Assembly: GCA_963457665.1 (NCBI GenBank)
Contig: OY735212.1
Span: forward strand, 2,744,397 to 2,808,396
From: Thysanoteuthis rhombus
Lineage: Eukaryota; Mollusca; Cephalopoda; Oegopsida; Thysanoteuthidae
Direction: 5' to 3'
Length of the DNA stretch: 64,000 nucleotides
Shown here one piece after another: positions 34,715-46,385 of the stretch. The first letter of the stretch is position 1. Each line of letters starts with the position of its first letter. The translations under genes and the position numbers were made by a program. Under the pieces are notes generated by a model that saw only the letters and a list, made by a program, of their open reading frames with translations, searched no databases and was not told where the DNA came from.

Positions 34715-35100
34715 TGTAGAGTTTTCGAAAAATTTCTTTATTCTTTATAAGATATCAAGACTTTCTCTAAGCCCCCTCCTTATCAGACGTCCTTTGTTTT
34801 CCATCCCCACTCTTTCAGAGGTGCTTTTCTGACCCATATCCGATCCCCCTTTTTTTGGTTCCAATTTATTCATTTTTATTCTGCTCTCAGCATATAACGT
34901 GTTGCAACGGGTTGCTATTTCCACTATGTTCTATAATGCATTCCTGATGATGACTGTGATAAGTCGAAATGCATAATGTTTTATCTTAATAAAAGAATTT
35001 CGAGACGAAATACAAGTGCCAGTGCGTGTCTGTGTATATAGTATATCCATGTGTTCACTATTTTCTTGAGATCTTTCTATTCTATATAAGATATGTATAC
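34715..35100 (+). mobile_element. Repeat with hammerhead-like core, possible Penelope/retrozyme relic
   Basis: Flanked by similar words (TTCTTTATTCTTTATAAGAT near 34735, and CTTTCTATTCTATATAAGAT near 35073), possibly direct repeats about 335 bases apart. It holds the core at 34944-34969 followed by ATCTTAATAAAAG. The class is inferred from this arrangement only. Confidence 0.35.
34944..34969 (+). ncRNA. Hammerhead-like core motif
   Basis: Plus strand: CTGATGA, T, stem GAC/GTC with an 8-base loop, then GAAA. The sequence before and after (ATGCATT and ATGCAT) can also pair. The order equals a hammerhead core, but a helix I/III system with a cleavable UH site was not found. Confidence 0.4.
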
Positions 35101-35149
35101 TAGGCAGAATAAAAACTAAATCAAATTGATGGTCAGTTCATGTAATTCA

Positions 35150-35378
35150 ATAGGGGCCGGCACGTAGTCAAAACACTTTTGGCAGAATCTGTGTTGGAGA
35201 TGATCAATTAAAAAAATTGCATTCGATTACGTATAAAGTTTCAAAAAGGGACGTGAACACTAATGGACACAAACTAAGGAGCCAATTTAGCATACATTTG
35301 GATTGCAAATTGAATTTTCCACTAAACACCAATTTCTTGAGCTCCATAGTTGTCTCGTGTACGCATCACAAACTCACG
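35150..35378 (-). repeat. Family A repeat, 3' half of a split minus copy
   Basis: Minus strand: GATGCGTACACGAGACAACT, ATGGAGCTCAAGAAATTGG, ATTTGCAATCCAAATGTATG, CTAAATTGGCTCCTTAGTTT, GATCATCTCCAACACAGATT. Its 5' half is at 35947-36041; Family G and a microsatellite lie between. Confidence 0.65.
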
Positions 35379-35439
35379 TGCACACATACAAATAAACAAA
35401 AGAACACGAACAAACACACGTATGTAGATAATAAGCCTA

Positions 35440-35700
35440 TATATTAAAACCGTTGCATGAAGGGGAGCTTGGACGCTGCTGAAGAACCATGTCAATAAGG
35501 TTTTTTTGTTTTTAAATCCCCAAAACCGTAACATGATAAATAATTCTAGATCCCAACAAGAAAAAAGTCACACATAGTAATATAATATCAAATTCTGTGT
35601 AAAAAAAATCACACAAATTACCTAAACAGATGTTTAGAAAAAATTGACTGAAATGGCATAAATTACTGGAAAATATTTTTGATATATATGTATTTTTTTG
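35440..35700 (-). repeat. Family G repeat, copy 2, minus
   Basis: Minus strand: GTAATTTGTGTGATTTTTTT, CTTGTTGGGATCTAGAATTA, TTTATCATGTTACGGTTTTG, GGGATTTAAAAACAAAAAAA, CCTTATTGACATGG, TTCAGCAGCGTCCAAG. Aligns with copy 1 block by block, with the microsatellite again at its 5' edge. Confidence 0.65.
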
Positions 35701-35716
35701 TTTAAAGCTATATAGC

Positions 35717-35728
35717 TCTCTCCCCCCT

Positions 35729-35802
<74 letters not shown>

Positions 35803-35818
35803 CATATATGTGTGTGTG

Positions 35819-35850
<32 letters not shown>

Positions 35851-35946
35851 TATATATATATATGTGTGTATATATATATATATATACATGTGTGTGCATA
35901 TATATATATGTGTGTGTATATATATCAAGAGAGAGAGAGGGAGAGA
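35717..35946. repeat. (TC)n(TA)n(TG)n(TA)n(GA)n compound microsatellite
   Basis: A long mixed dinucleotide array, nearly symmetric: TC at the left, GA at the right, TA/TG/CA blocks in the middle. Confidence 0.95.
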
Positions 35947-36041
35947 TCAGGGTTGGGAATAGAGAGAGTCAGGTAGCCAGAATCACTTAAAAACTCGATA
36001 AACCTATATTCACTTGTTTACAGTTTTTGTTGACGGTTTCT
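35947..36041 (-). repeat. Family A repeat, 5' end of split minus copy
   Basis: Minus strand: AGAAACCGTCAACAAAAACT, GTAAACAAGTGAATATAGG, TTTTTAAGTGATTCTGGCT. This is the sharp 5' end of Family A. Confidence 0.65.
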
Positions 36042-36504
36042 GATACAATGATTCTATGGTTGTTACCTTCAGCATGACCAGCATCTCGATTTCAAATGTT
36101 TAGAAACTTCTCAAAGTCTACCAAACAAATACTGAAGTTGTTTGTGTTTTATAAGACGAGACACATTTGTTTCCACAGCACGAAAATCTTTCACAGAGCG
36201 AAGCTTTGTTGAATAAACTGATTTCCATATTCGCATTTCGTCTGGAATTTATTTGTATAAAAGAGAAATTATAACTGCAGAGGGGGTTTGCCGACACTAT
36301 GTACGCACATGCACTTTTACATACATACAATTAAATACATACATACAGTCGTGTATGTATGTGTACGGTAAAATAAAGAAAAACAAAACAAAAAAATAAT
36401 TTTGACCATAGACACGTACGTATCTATGTTGTTATACTTATTGTTGTCAAATACGTTTTTTAGGTGACCCACGTGAGTAAGCCCTGTTCCAAAAAATAAA
36501 CGAT
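36042..36504. other. Spacer, nothing recognised
   Basis: ACATACAT words near 36300-36355; otherwise no matches. Confidence 0.45.
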
Positions 36505-36628
36505 ATGTAATACAAGATGAAGAGACGAACTAGACGAATTCAGAGAGTACTAGACCTGCAATGCCTTCGATAGAATAGAATCCTGGAAGAAGTCTATGTT
36601 CAACGACGCATGATTAAAAACTACTGAA

Positions 36629-36679
<51 letters not shown>
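36505..36679 (+). mobile_element. RTE-like LINE 3' end with long (GAT)n tail
   Basis: AAGATGAAGAGACGAACTAG, ATTCAGAGAGTACTAGACC, CTGCAATGCCTTCGATAGA, GTCCATGTTCAACGACG-like block, then a pure (GAT)n run at 36628-36679. The sense strand is plus. The tail is longer than in other copies. Confidence 0.8.
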
Positions 36680-37189
36680 AAAATAACATTTGCATAAATA
36701 CATTATAATATCACATATTTAGAATAAAAAACTACATGTAGTATGATATGAGATATATATTACAATCATAGCTGGATGGCAGGTGGTGTTTCGTCTGCAC
36801 TGCTGGAGTGTCATGAAAAAAAATAACTGTTTTGTTTTCAGATCCTCGAAAAGGTCACATGATAAACAACTGATGACCCCAACATTTTTTTTGTATACTT
36901 TTCGAACATTAAGTGTTCAAGGCTGTAGAGTGTTGAAGACTATATATATATATATGTATATAATGATGATGCTCAATATCTTTAAATTTCAGAATTAAGT
37001 GTGGGTAGATATTTTGTTGTTACGGAGAAGTTTCACGACATTATGTTGTTTTTGTTATTTCTGCTAATTTTTCCCTTTTCATTCATTGTCTAGGGTTAGG
37101 GATGGATTTTGGGTTAGGTCAGTGCTTTATTGGGTTCTGGGTGGTGTGTATGATGGATCTATGTTTTTGATGTTGGCATACATACATGT

Positions 37190-37192
<3 letters not shown>
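36680..37192. other. Spacer, nothing recognised
   Basis: A short ATATATATATGTATATA patch at 36942-36962; no gene-like content. Confidence 0.45.

Positions 37193-37269
<77 letters not shown>
37193..37269. repeat. (AC)n(AT)n microsatellite
   Basis: AC run passing into AT run. Confidence 0.95.
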
Positions 37270-37272
<3 letters not shown>

Positions 37273-38084
37273 AAAAGTATAGACATCTTTTGTTTGTCCA
37301 TTTCTCTAGTTCTGTAGATTACTGATGTCTTTTCTCGAAGTCGGTTTGAAAAAGTGTAAGATTTTCCAAAATTTCATGTATCATTTTATTTATTTATTCC
37401 GAGTTCTTCCGACCAACACTTTCCTTTTCCAAGGTTCTTTTTGGCGTCACTGTATTTTCATCATTTCTCGCTTTCGAAAGTTGATAATGTTATCTCGTGT
37501 TAGTAACGCCATCTCTGTTTGTATCAAGTTGTTCTTCTATTTGATTTGTTCTGTTAAAAGAGGTTATGCTATTGTTTTATAGGCATTTGGGGATGTTGGT
37601 GCCTTTTCTCATATAAAGCTTTGTTTATTTCAGCTTATTTTGCTTTAATTAGAATTGCTTCTAATATTTGAAATCTTTTCATGTTGCAAAATACAACACA
37701 GCAATTTCGTGAGAACGAACAGGCCACCAATCACTAGCTCCATCTGCCAACATTTAAAACAAAAACCAAATCATCCCCCCCCCTCTGCGAAATCACACTC
37801 TGAAAACATAGGAATCTTACTGCAGTCTTACAACATTGAAAAGCATTCATACATGCATACATACAATGTAGTTCCATGATTTATGCTTTCGGATTCACTC
37901 TGTATAAAGAAACGCTCGGAGTCTACTTAATAGCCCGGTCAGCCTAAGGTAGCAGTAATAAGTACAGTCACTCAGGTCATCAAGAAATAAGGGACATTCC
38001 TGATGTAGAATGGGAAATAAATTTGATAAACTGAATAAAAATAGTCAAAATGAAAAATCCCATAAGTTGAGTGCGATTTTGCAT
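37270..38084. other. Spacer, nothing recognised
   Basis: Two frames of 85 and 74 codons have no recognisable domain. Confidence 0.45.
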
Positions 38085-38660
38085 CAACGAATCCTTCACC
38101 AAGATGATCATCAACCAAATCACCGAAACGCAAGACGAAAACCAGCCACAGGAACAAGCTGGCTGCAGAAGAAGTTACTCAACCATCGACCGATCAAAGA
38201 AAAGGCATCAGAAAATTGAATGCCACTAGCTGTAGTATTTGTTATCTTTAAAAAGGTCTTTGATTCAGTGGAAACCACCACAATCATTGATACATTAATA
38301 CGACAGGGTGTAGACCCTGTATATGTGAGAATACAGCCACATATATACTGGCACAGCACTTCTTTCTCAAGGCTACATGAAGACTCTTAGCCCTTTCAAC
38401 TATAGAAAAGGAGTGAGTCAAGGTGATACCCAAATTCTCCACAGCCTTCCTTGAGATGAGCTTCCAGAATTTAGAATGGGAACACAAAAGAATCCGGATG
38501 GACGGATAATACCTGAGTAACTTCAGATACAAAGACAGCATCACCTTCTTTCGTAAGAACCTTCAGGATCTCCAAATAACATTAGACAACTAAATAAAGC
38601 AAGCAAGAAGGTTGGCTTCCACATGAACTTCAGCAAAACAAATGTCATGTCAGTCTAGTA
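38085..38660 (+). pseudogene. RTE-like LINE reverse transcriptase relic
   Basis: In shifting plus frames: ETQDENQPQEQAGCRRSYST (palm entry), VFVIFKKVFDSVETTTIIDT (motif A, first catalytic Asp replaced by Ile), LIRQGVDPVYVRI, RKGVSQGDTQ-like motif B, then NFRYKDS where FADD is expected, and GFHMNFSKTNVMS. Catalytic residues are lost and frames shift repeatedly. The mariner starts 23 bases downstream. Confidence 0.85.
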
Positions 38661-38682
38661 TCAACATAGTCTAATGTTTATA

Positions 38683-39852
38683 GACTTAGTACTGCCATAA
38701 ACATTGTTGCAATTCTAAATAATACATTTATTATTCAAAATTTATCACATAATTGATGGTGCTTCGTCAATAGAGATTGTTCTTCTCATTTTCAGGTGTA
38801 TGATTTAATAAACATGGTGTTTCATCATGGAATGGGATGATAAAGAAAATATGATCAGGCCGGTTAAGAAGCTTCTGCTATTTCGAAACTGCTCGAACCA
38901 CTTGGGACCAGTAGGACGTTTGTGCATCGTGCCATGAATAGATTCACTAAACACCAGACTGTTGAAGATGTACAACCACGGAGCCGTACTCGGACAGTAA
39001 GGGCCTCAAGTTCCATCAAAGCTGCAATCAGAATCCGGAGAAATCCTTCGAGAAATTAAGAAATCATAACCAGATAGATATTTCACCAAGATCAAGGCCC
39101 CGGCTGATCAATAGTGGTCACAGACTACATGCTTATCATTATAAAATTGGACACAGACTATCTAATGAAAATCAAAGAGTAGAGATCTAAATTCTCATTT
39201 CAGTGGCACGAAGACAGCGATCACATTTTCTCTTTCACTAATATAATGATTCATGAATTTGAAGAGTGTTTCAATCACCAAGATGAAAGAATCTATGCTC
39301 ATCATTCCAAGGAAGCTTCTGAGGTCACTCACAAAGTGCAGTGACGCCATTTCTCTTCAGTTATGATGTGATGGGGGGTGAGTTACGGAAGTGTTACTCA
39401 ACTTCATTTTTGTTAGAAGGGATACAAAACAATTATGTATCTCAATGATATTCTTGAGAGTCACATTAAACATCTTAATGTGACCATGTTCAATGGAGGG
39501 AATTGGAAGTTTCAATAGAATTCTGCTCCAGCTCACAAGGCAAGAGGATGTCCAGATTTCAATCTTCAGGATGACAAATTGTGGCCAAAGCTAGAAAGGA
39601 TTACTTGCAGCGAAAGACCCCTCGGTTGGGGATCCTTAAACATTCCCTGGTGAGAGCTGCCGATAAAAATCATGTGCACTGCAATCGATAAATGTCCAGA
39701 CCATTTGAAAACATTTGGAATTACGTGTTGATTTTTGTAATATTCAAAGTGTGGTTAATAAATGCATCGAATCTTCCATTGCTCTATTGATTATGTTTCT
39801 TTCAATCAACCGATACATTTGTAACAGTTTTTTTTTATGGCAGTACTAAGCA
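38683..39852 (+). mobile_element. mariner-type DNA transposon, defective, near full length
   Basis: TA stands outside both ends (38681-38682 and 39853-39854). The ends match as inverted repeats: left GACTTAGTACTGCCATAAAC; right, in reverse, TGCTTAGTACTGCCATAAAA. About 1.17 kb lies between, right for a mariner. The interior encodes a decayed transposase on the same strand. Confidence 0.88.
38828..39760 (+). pseudogene. mariner transposase, multiply disrupted
   Basis: From MEWDDKEN at 38828. A helix-turn-helix region reads SAISKLLEPLGTSRTFVHRA then MNRFTKHQTVEDVQPRSRTR, followed by IKAAIRIRRNPSRN. Later come HEFEECFNHQDERIYAHHSK, LESHIKHLNVTMFNGGNWKF, then Q-stop-NSAPAHKA where the family has QQDSAPAHKA, so the second catalytic Asp is Asn and a stop precedes it. 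CPDFNLQDDKLWPKLE corresponds to the third-Asp region, shortened. The first Asp motif is also lost. Several stops and shifts: inactive. Confidence 0.85.
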
Positions 39853-39854
39853 TA

Positions 39855-41129
39855 ATTGGTTGTACGGTTGACTGATTGTTTCGTCCCATACATACTATAA
39901 CCTAAATCTTATAATGAATTGGTCCATATGAAATCGCATAACACAGCTAAAAATCAATTTACGGAATATGACATCGTCAATTGTTATTCATTACAGTAAT
40001 AAGAATATCTCTAGATTTTTCTCTCTATGAAACATAAGTAAATAATACTACACTTTAAAGGGTTCCCAAGTTCAGCTTGCTGGGGCACCACAAACCCTGA
40101 GGCCGGCTTTATCAATAAATAATCTTGTATTGGCGAGCAATATTTCGTCTATGTCAGATAACTAACGGACAATGGCAGGGTCTTCCCGGTGGAATCCTTT
40201 CCTCACAGAGCAGTGTGTGTGTTGGGGGGGGGGCCGTGTCCCCAAGTATCACTTGTGTGGTTTTTTGAGGTGTGTTCATTTTATACTTGCGCCAACACAA
40301 CCAACGCAAACTTCCGAAAAGCCCATTTTACTAGACCTGATCGCTATGAAACATGATGATGAATCTATGCAAAGGATAATACTGCATCTTTGGAGAAATG
40401 TAACTGGTTTCATATTAAAAACACAGTGTCTGACTATGAAAATATTCCATGTTCTATTTTGTCTCGCCTTTCCCTTGATGGTGCAAACTAATGAAACAGC
40501 GCTGAAATATTCCTACATATAAAAGGCTGCATTTTCCATATCGTTATTTTACTCAAAATTATGCGAAATGTGGTTAAGGTAAGCTTCTTTTCTGAGGAGC
40601 ACAAACATTCCTGCTAGCCTTGAGGGGCCAGAGGCTAACTGCTATCCGCCCAAATTTGCTACTCTCAAATCTGTTCCTATCACTCTGTCTTATTTTTTGA
40701 GTTGATCCATACATACACTGACTTTCACATGTATTTATCTGTACGTCACTTACAATATGCACATACATACACATAAGTTCACATACTTTCTCAGGTCACT
40801 TATTACCCCTGTCGGTATTACTTTCTAAATAGTCGCTCAACTGGCTGCTCTGGTTCTTTTCATCTCCTCATGGGAAAGGCATAGGAACAGAACAACAACA
40901 AACCACACAGCTGCTTCATGATGCACACATTTTTGACATACAATAATCACTCTAAAATTGCTGACCTTATGCCTCATATGCACTTATTACGTTTTCTTCT
41001 CCGAACTCTTCCAGATCTTCGTTTATGGAGCCTTCTTAATGCCAATGTTGATGTATATCAGATTGGGCCAAGCTCAATTATGTATCTCTATTAAGGAAGT
41101 TAACCCTTCATTTTGATGAACAGCAATTT
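39855..41129. other. Spacer, nothing recognised
   Basis: About 1.3 kb. A G-run of ten at 40226-40235. A 116-codon frame at 40172-40522 is not low-complexity but shows no known domain, and I do not call it a gene. Confidence 0.45.
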
Positions 41130-41400
41130 TAACATCTACTCATATAAGGAACAGTATGATTTTTTTGTTCTACGTCCGTAACTATGGAATCCACTACGTA
41201 AAGGTAATAATTCCGATGATAAAAAATATCGCATATCCACTGTATAAATCACATTTCCACTGAAGTTACTCCAGTAGCTTTTCCTTTCTATTATTTATTT
41301 AAACTGGCTTCCCTGTGGGGGGGCATGAGTTTGAATTTTAAAAGATTTCCTATCTGTGCACATTACTCACTGCCATAGACAGACGGCTTTAATTCAGTCG
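41130..41400 (+). repeat. Family E repeat, copy 2
   Basis: Blocks CGTCCGTAACTATGGAATCC, ATTTCCACTGAAGTTACTCC, TTATTTATTTAAACTGGCTT match 5830-6080. Confidence 0.6.
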
Positions 41401-41606
41401 CCATAAAAAGATTGAGAATTATGATGGAAAAAAATAGTAGTAAAAAGTGATAACTAAGGTAGTGCCGGCTACAAAGTTGGATGCTTCGAAAGGACCACAC
41501 CTTGTGATATGTGGAGCAATATGCCTTGCATGTCACCAAAAATTATTTTCCGTCCATCGTACAGAACTCCAGCTTCGAAGTATTTCGATTACCTTTTTTT
41601 TCGGTG

Positions 41607-41830
41607 TTACCAATTTAGATTTTTTATATCTAAGTTTAAATAATTATAAATGTTCTACTTATTTTCATTGGATTTCTCCTGAACCGCTGATTCAAACAGC
41701 TTCAAACTTGACGCTGCACTGACTTGTGTGCTGACTTATATATCATGGAAATGTCAACTTTGAACAATTGCCAGTTGTCCAGTAATTGCAGGGCACATAC
41801 ACCCCCCACACACACATACACACACATATT
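41607..41830 (+). repeat. Single arm of foldback element F
   Basis: TTACCAATTTAGATTTTTTA, TATATCTAAGTTTAAATAAT, GGATTTCTCCTGAACCGCTG, ATTCAAACAGCTTCAAACTT, ACAATTGCCAGTTGTCC, then CA repeats. Matches the left arm and adjoining interior of the element at 24316. Confidence 0.65.
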
Positions 41831-41873
41831 TCTTCAATGGTACTTAGATCGTAGTTAGATAGTTCAGTATAAT

Positions 41874-42006
<133 letters not shown>

Positions 42007-42735
42007 AGGAAAGAAAAAATATAGATATATCAGCAATTCGTTTCACAGGAATTGACTAGTCTTATATGACCGACAATGCTCTGTGGAAAACAAGAAAAAC
42101 TTAAATTTTGATTATAACAGAAACAACACATATACATCGTATTTTTCTTTTATTTTGGCTCTACATAAAACATAAAAGTGGAGCATTGATCGCATTGGTT
42201 TTGGTGGAGATTGCGCAAAAGATTATTCATGGTTTCATAATAACGTAAATGAAAGATGAATGAAAACCCACTAGAAATAAAATTCTTCCATAAGATTGTA
42301 ATTTCAAGATTTGAATATCCCCAAATGCTGATTGCAGAGGCCTTTGTGGTAGAGTGCTCACCCCAAACCCACTGCAAAGTTACACGTAAGACTTTAAAAA
42401 GGGTCACTCATTGACTCAGCCAAAGGAGTTTGATTGAGGAACCTCTCCCCAAGGCTGAGGAGCAACACAATCACGCTGGAAATATTGATTTTCGGAAGAT
42501 CATCGAAGCTGGTCGGTACTCGATGAGCGACGGTTAAGAAATACTTGATCCTGTAAGCGGAACGAAGCTTCAACAGGCCTGACAAGCTGTAATTTTATCT
42601 TACTAACAAATGTAATCCCTCAAACCCTCGAAAAGGGTATAAGTGGAGATTCTGATACATATATGAAATCCTGGAAAAAGACGAGGCTTCTCTAATGGAT
42701 TCTTGGATGGAATTGCATATAAATTAAGTCATTTT

Positions 42736-42737
<2 letters not shown>
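42007..42737. other. Spacer, nothing firm
   Basis: A weak A-box-like TGTGGTAGAGTGCTCACC near 42345 has no good B box after it. Confidence 0.4.

Positions 42738-42769
<32 letters not shown>
42738..42769. repeat. (AT)n microsatellite
   Basis: Short pure AT run. Confidence 0.9.
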
Positions 42770-42770
<1 letters not shown>

Positions 42771-42994
42771 TCACGTTCGTCTGTTATTCCACACAATATC
42801 TAGAGAAGATCTCAGCAATTTTCAAAACATCTTCGAAGGGCATGTCATGAGGAAGAAATGAATGAATTTTATACGGGATTGGGAGATTTTTTTTCAAAAT
42901 TTATTTGTCATGTAAGATAATGATGGATATGTTTTTGCATTTCAACTCATATTTGTATTTTCGTTCACACAATGTTACACTCCGTCTCGTATAT

Positions 42995-43470
42995 TTTCTC
43001 CTGGGCTGCTCTCTCTAGCTCTCTCCCTGATTCTCTTCCTCTTCCTCTCTTTCACTCATACTCACTACTGGTCGTTCCTTTTCTCCAGATCTCTTGCCCC
43101 CTCTCTCATTCCTTTCCTCTCTCTTTGAATCACCTTCTCCCTTCTTTTTTTTTTACCTCAATCTTTCAAGCTCCCTCTCCCTTCTTATCTCCATCCACAT
43201 CTTTCACTCTCTCTTTCACTTCTACACTGTCTCTTCCTCCTTTTCTCTTTTTTTCTTGCTCTCTCGAATGCCTTCCTCCACCTTTTACCATTCTCTCTTA
43301 CTATCTATCATTCCCTCCCTCTCCCATTTATCCTCTCCCCTCTTTCTCTCCATCTCTCTCTAGCTCCATCTCCACCCTTTTCTGTCGCCCCCCCACTCTC
43401 TCTCTGGCCCTCTCTCTTCCCTTTTAACTCTCAAGCTCCGTACTTTTCTCTCTTTCCCCTCTTTAACCTT
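42995..43470 (+). repeat. Pyrimidine-rich tract
   Basis: C/T-rich with CTCTCT and CCCTCT words; the 151- and 89-codon frames are Ser/Leu/Phe artefacts. Confidence 0.9.
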
Positions 43471-43869
43471 ACCCCTAACCCTGACATTATTGATTCCTTT
43501 CTCTGCAAAAGATACGCCACTTCATAATCTTCTGATTTGAATGCCTTTTCAACTCGAAGCAAAAACGTCCTCCATGAAATGATACTAATCTAACTTTCCT
43601 TCTCTGTGATTTTAATCGTATCATATTCAACTTATTTCGTTTTTCCCATAGTATGGGTCACAAATATCGATTTTTATTGGTTATCGATCGGACAACTTGA
43701 CCCCGTTTTCTAGATCAGCCTATTTATAGATCGCCATCGTGAATGGTCATGATACTATTACAGAAGACTTCTATTATTACGGCACTCACAGAGATTAAAG
43801 AGTGCCGTTTCAACAAATTTGCCGTTATTACTGCTTCACAGTTTAATGTCTCATATACGTACGAATCAC
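43471..43869. other. Spacer, nothing recognised
   Basis: Mixed sequence between the tract and the next LINE. Confidence 0.4.
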
Positions 43870-44422
43870 CATATGACCTTCAAAAGAGGAAAGAATCAAG
43901 CACAGAATTGCCCTAGGATAACAAACCTTTGGCAGAGCAAGCTCAATTTTCAAAAACAAGATGATCCCACTAATACTAAAAAGGAGAGTATACAACAAAT
44001 GCATCCTCCCAATAGTCACTTATGGAGCTGAAACATGGAAACTTGGCAGGAAACAGACCCTCAATCTGAGAACCATGCAGCGTGCACTTAAAAGAATTAT
44101 GCTCAATCTCACTTGGAGAAACCTGCAAGATAGCACAATACACCCGGACAAGACAAAAGTCCGAGACATCATAGAATCCATCAAAAAACTCTAATGGTAA
44201 TGGGTCGTCACTGTTACAAAAATGGCAGACAACTAATGGACATCACGACTCACAATATGGATCGCCAGAGATTTACAAGCGCAACCTAGGCTGGCAGAGT
44301 AATAGATAGAGAGACGAGATACGCAAAGTACTGGCCCTGCAATGCCCCTGATAGAGAAGTGTGTCAAATCTTGTGGAAAAGTCCATATCCAACGACGGGC
44401 GTTAAGAGATTGATGATGATAC
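43870..44422 (+). pseudogene. RTE-like LINE ORF2 C-terminus, best-preserved frame
   Basis: Plus-strand frame at 43961-44194 reads ILKRRVYNKCILPIVTYGAE, TWKLGRKQTLNLRTMQRALK, RIMLNLTWRNLQDS and VRDIIESIKKL. This is the YNKCILPV-TYGAETW ... TMQRA-ERIML block of RTE-type ORF2. After it come the WQW-GHV equivalent with a stop, TTNMDRQRF, and the tail TTAAGAGATTGATGATGAT ending at 44422. No reverse transcriptase part remains. Confidence 0.85.
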
Positions 44423-45112
44423 TTACAGTATAGGAGACGCATTGTTATATTCGAGAATAGATAAACTACTCAAAACTCGTTTCATTTTCTTAATTATTAC
44501 AATCAAAAAGAATTTTATTTTGGATTTCTTTTTTTCTGTTTTCTGTTGGGAAATGCAGAACTAAAAAATGTAGACCACAACGTATATCAAGGACAATGAA
44601 TTTTCATGAAATTCTCAAAAGAAGAAGAAATCAAGCGAACAAGCGCTTCATGTTAGTAGCTTTCGGTATTGCCAATTCAATCTTTAAGAAGAAAAAATCA
44701 CATTAATCCCCAAAAAGAAGGGTGTATAACGACGGTATAAGCTCGACTCTTGCTGAAATCAAATAAAAAGGGAATGGAAGCATCCTAACGAGAGTAATGC
44801 GACCACCATCTCCGTCATCCCACGACACATAATGGAAGGATAGAATAACTCCACGGTGTTTTCAATGGATAGGTTGGGTACCTTTGTTACCAAAAGTAGT
44901 CGAAATTCTCACCAAGAAATAGTTTCTTCGGCGTCTGACCATTGCAGCTTCCTGAAAACATACAGGGTGCTTCAAAAAATACAACTGTATTTTTGAAAAT
45001 CTGTATTTGAACTATGTTCAATCTGCATACTACTTTTGAAAGACAAATTGCAGAAAGATTACAGAAATATACAAATATCACGGACATTTTAATTTCACAA
45101 TGGATTTTGTAA
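44423..45112. other. Spacer, nothing recognised
   Basis: The word ACAGGGTGCTTCAAAAAATA near 44962 resembles the end of some DNA transposons, but no partner end was found. Confidence 0.4.
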
Positions 45113-45215
45113 CTAGCCATCACAATCAATAATCAGACAACCTAACCATCAAAATTTGAAGTCATTCAACATCTGTTGTAGATCTTGACATAAACGTGTT
45201 TTGGAGGTATGAAAG
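45113..45215 (+). repeat. Family D repeat, short copy
   Basis: CTAGCCATCACAATCAATAA, then ACCATCAAAATTTGAAGTCA; the similarity fades after about 45180. Confidence 0.55.
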
Positions 45216-46385
45216 TGATTTTTCAATGAGTCGTATTTTTGTCATGCTATTCTGATCATTTGCATGATCGTAACTTAGTTGGAATCATTGTGTGTTGATA
45301 TCTTAGTGACATGGTTAGCATGTGTCAAAGTCAGTGTGTCTACCTAGCACATGTAGTTCTGTAATAGCTGACAGGGCTGGGGACGGTCGCAACAATATTT
45401 TTGGATGTATGTATTCAAAATTCAGTTTTTAAAAATCATCTTTCTAAGTTTCAAACATAACGTAATAACTGTATGATTTCGATGCGCCTGTATATATTTT
45501 AACGTTTTTATCAGATGATCAGCCGTGTAATTCAGGAAATTTTTCAGGGAACCGACCAGTGTGAGACAAAAATCAGTTTTTTCATGAATCAGTTTTGTAA
45601 AATGAATACGTTTGTATGAATATTTGTTGTATTGCAATTTGTTCCATGTCCCCGACTAAAACTTAAATATGGAAGGATTGAATTGCAACATCTGTACGTT
45701 GACTCGATGTAGGCTTATGTTCCATGCAGAAACAAACAATACTCAGTAACTGTGATTTGATTAACAAATGAATATTACTATGTCAATATAAAACAATACA
45801 TATTTTCAGAATACTATGCTGATCGAAACAAAAAGAAAAAATGAATTGGTGAATTTCAAATAAATGAATATTGTGAACGATATGTCGTATGTAATAATAC
45901 TTAAATGGTATGGGTGATTAGCAGACAGATGTAAATTTAGATTATAAAAGTTTGATTGGTTTAGTCCAAATAGCCTGTGAGTACTCGAGAGAAATATAAA
46001 AAGTCTTATAGCCGTCTCTAGTCTATCCTACACTATTGAATAATTCGTAAATTTTTTCACCAACTTTAAAAAGAAGTAAATTGGAGGAAAACATCCCAGT
46101 AGTCAATAAAACATGCTTCTTCAAATAAAAAGACAATATCATATATGCCTTTATTTTTGACGATGCGGGTATACTAGATTCAAATATTTGGCAGTTCACT
46201 AAATAATTAATTTCTAAGTAATTGACAATAAATTTCAATTTGCAATTCGTTGAGTTGCCAAATAAGTTATCTACCACAAAACTTTTAATTCAAAAGATGA
46301 TGAGAGAGTGGAGCTATTTAGATTAATCTATCATGATGTTTTAGGAAAGAAATTGAAAAGCAATCAGTGAGTGCATACCTCTATC
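45216..46385. other. Spacer, nothing recognised
   Basis: About 1.2 kb A+T-rich DNA; three short minus frames without domains. Confidence 0.5.

Noticed and set aside
36600..36680. CRISPR-like or coding GAT repeat
   Set aside because: Simple trinucleotide tail of a LINE with no spacers.
40172..40522. 116-codon frame beginning MAGSSRW
   Set aside because: Not low-complexity, but contains a G-run translation, no domain and no splice or transcript support.
42338..42400. A-box-like TGTGGTAGAGTGCTCACC as a tRNA gene
   Set aside because: No B box with proper spacing and no cloverleaf.
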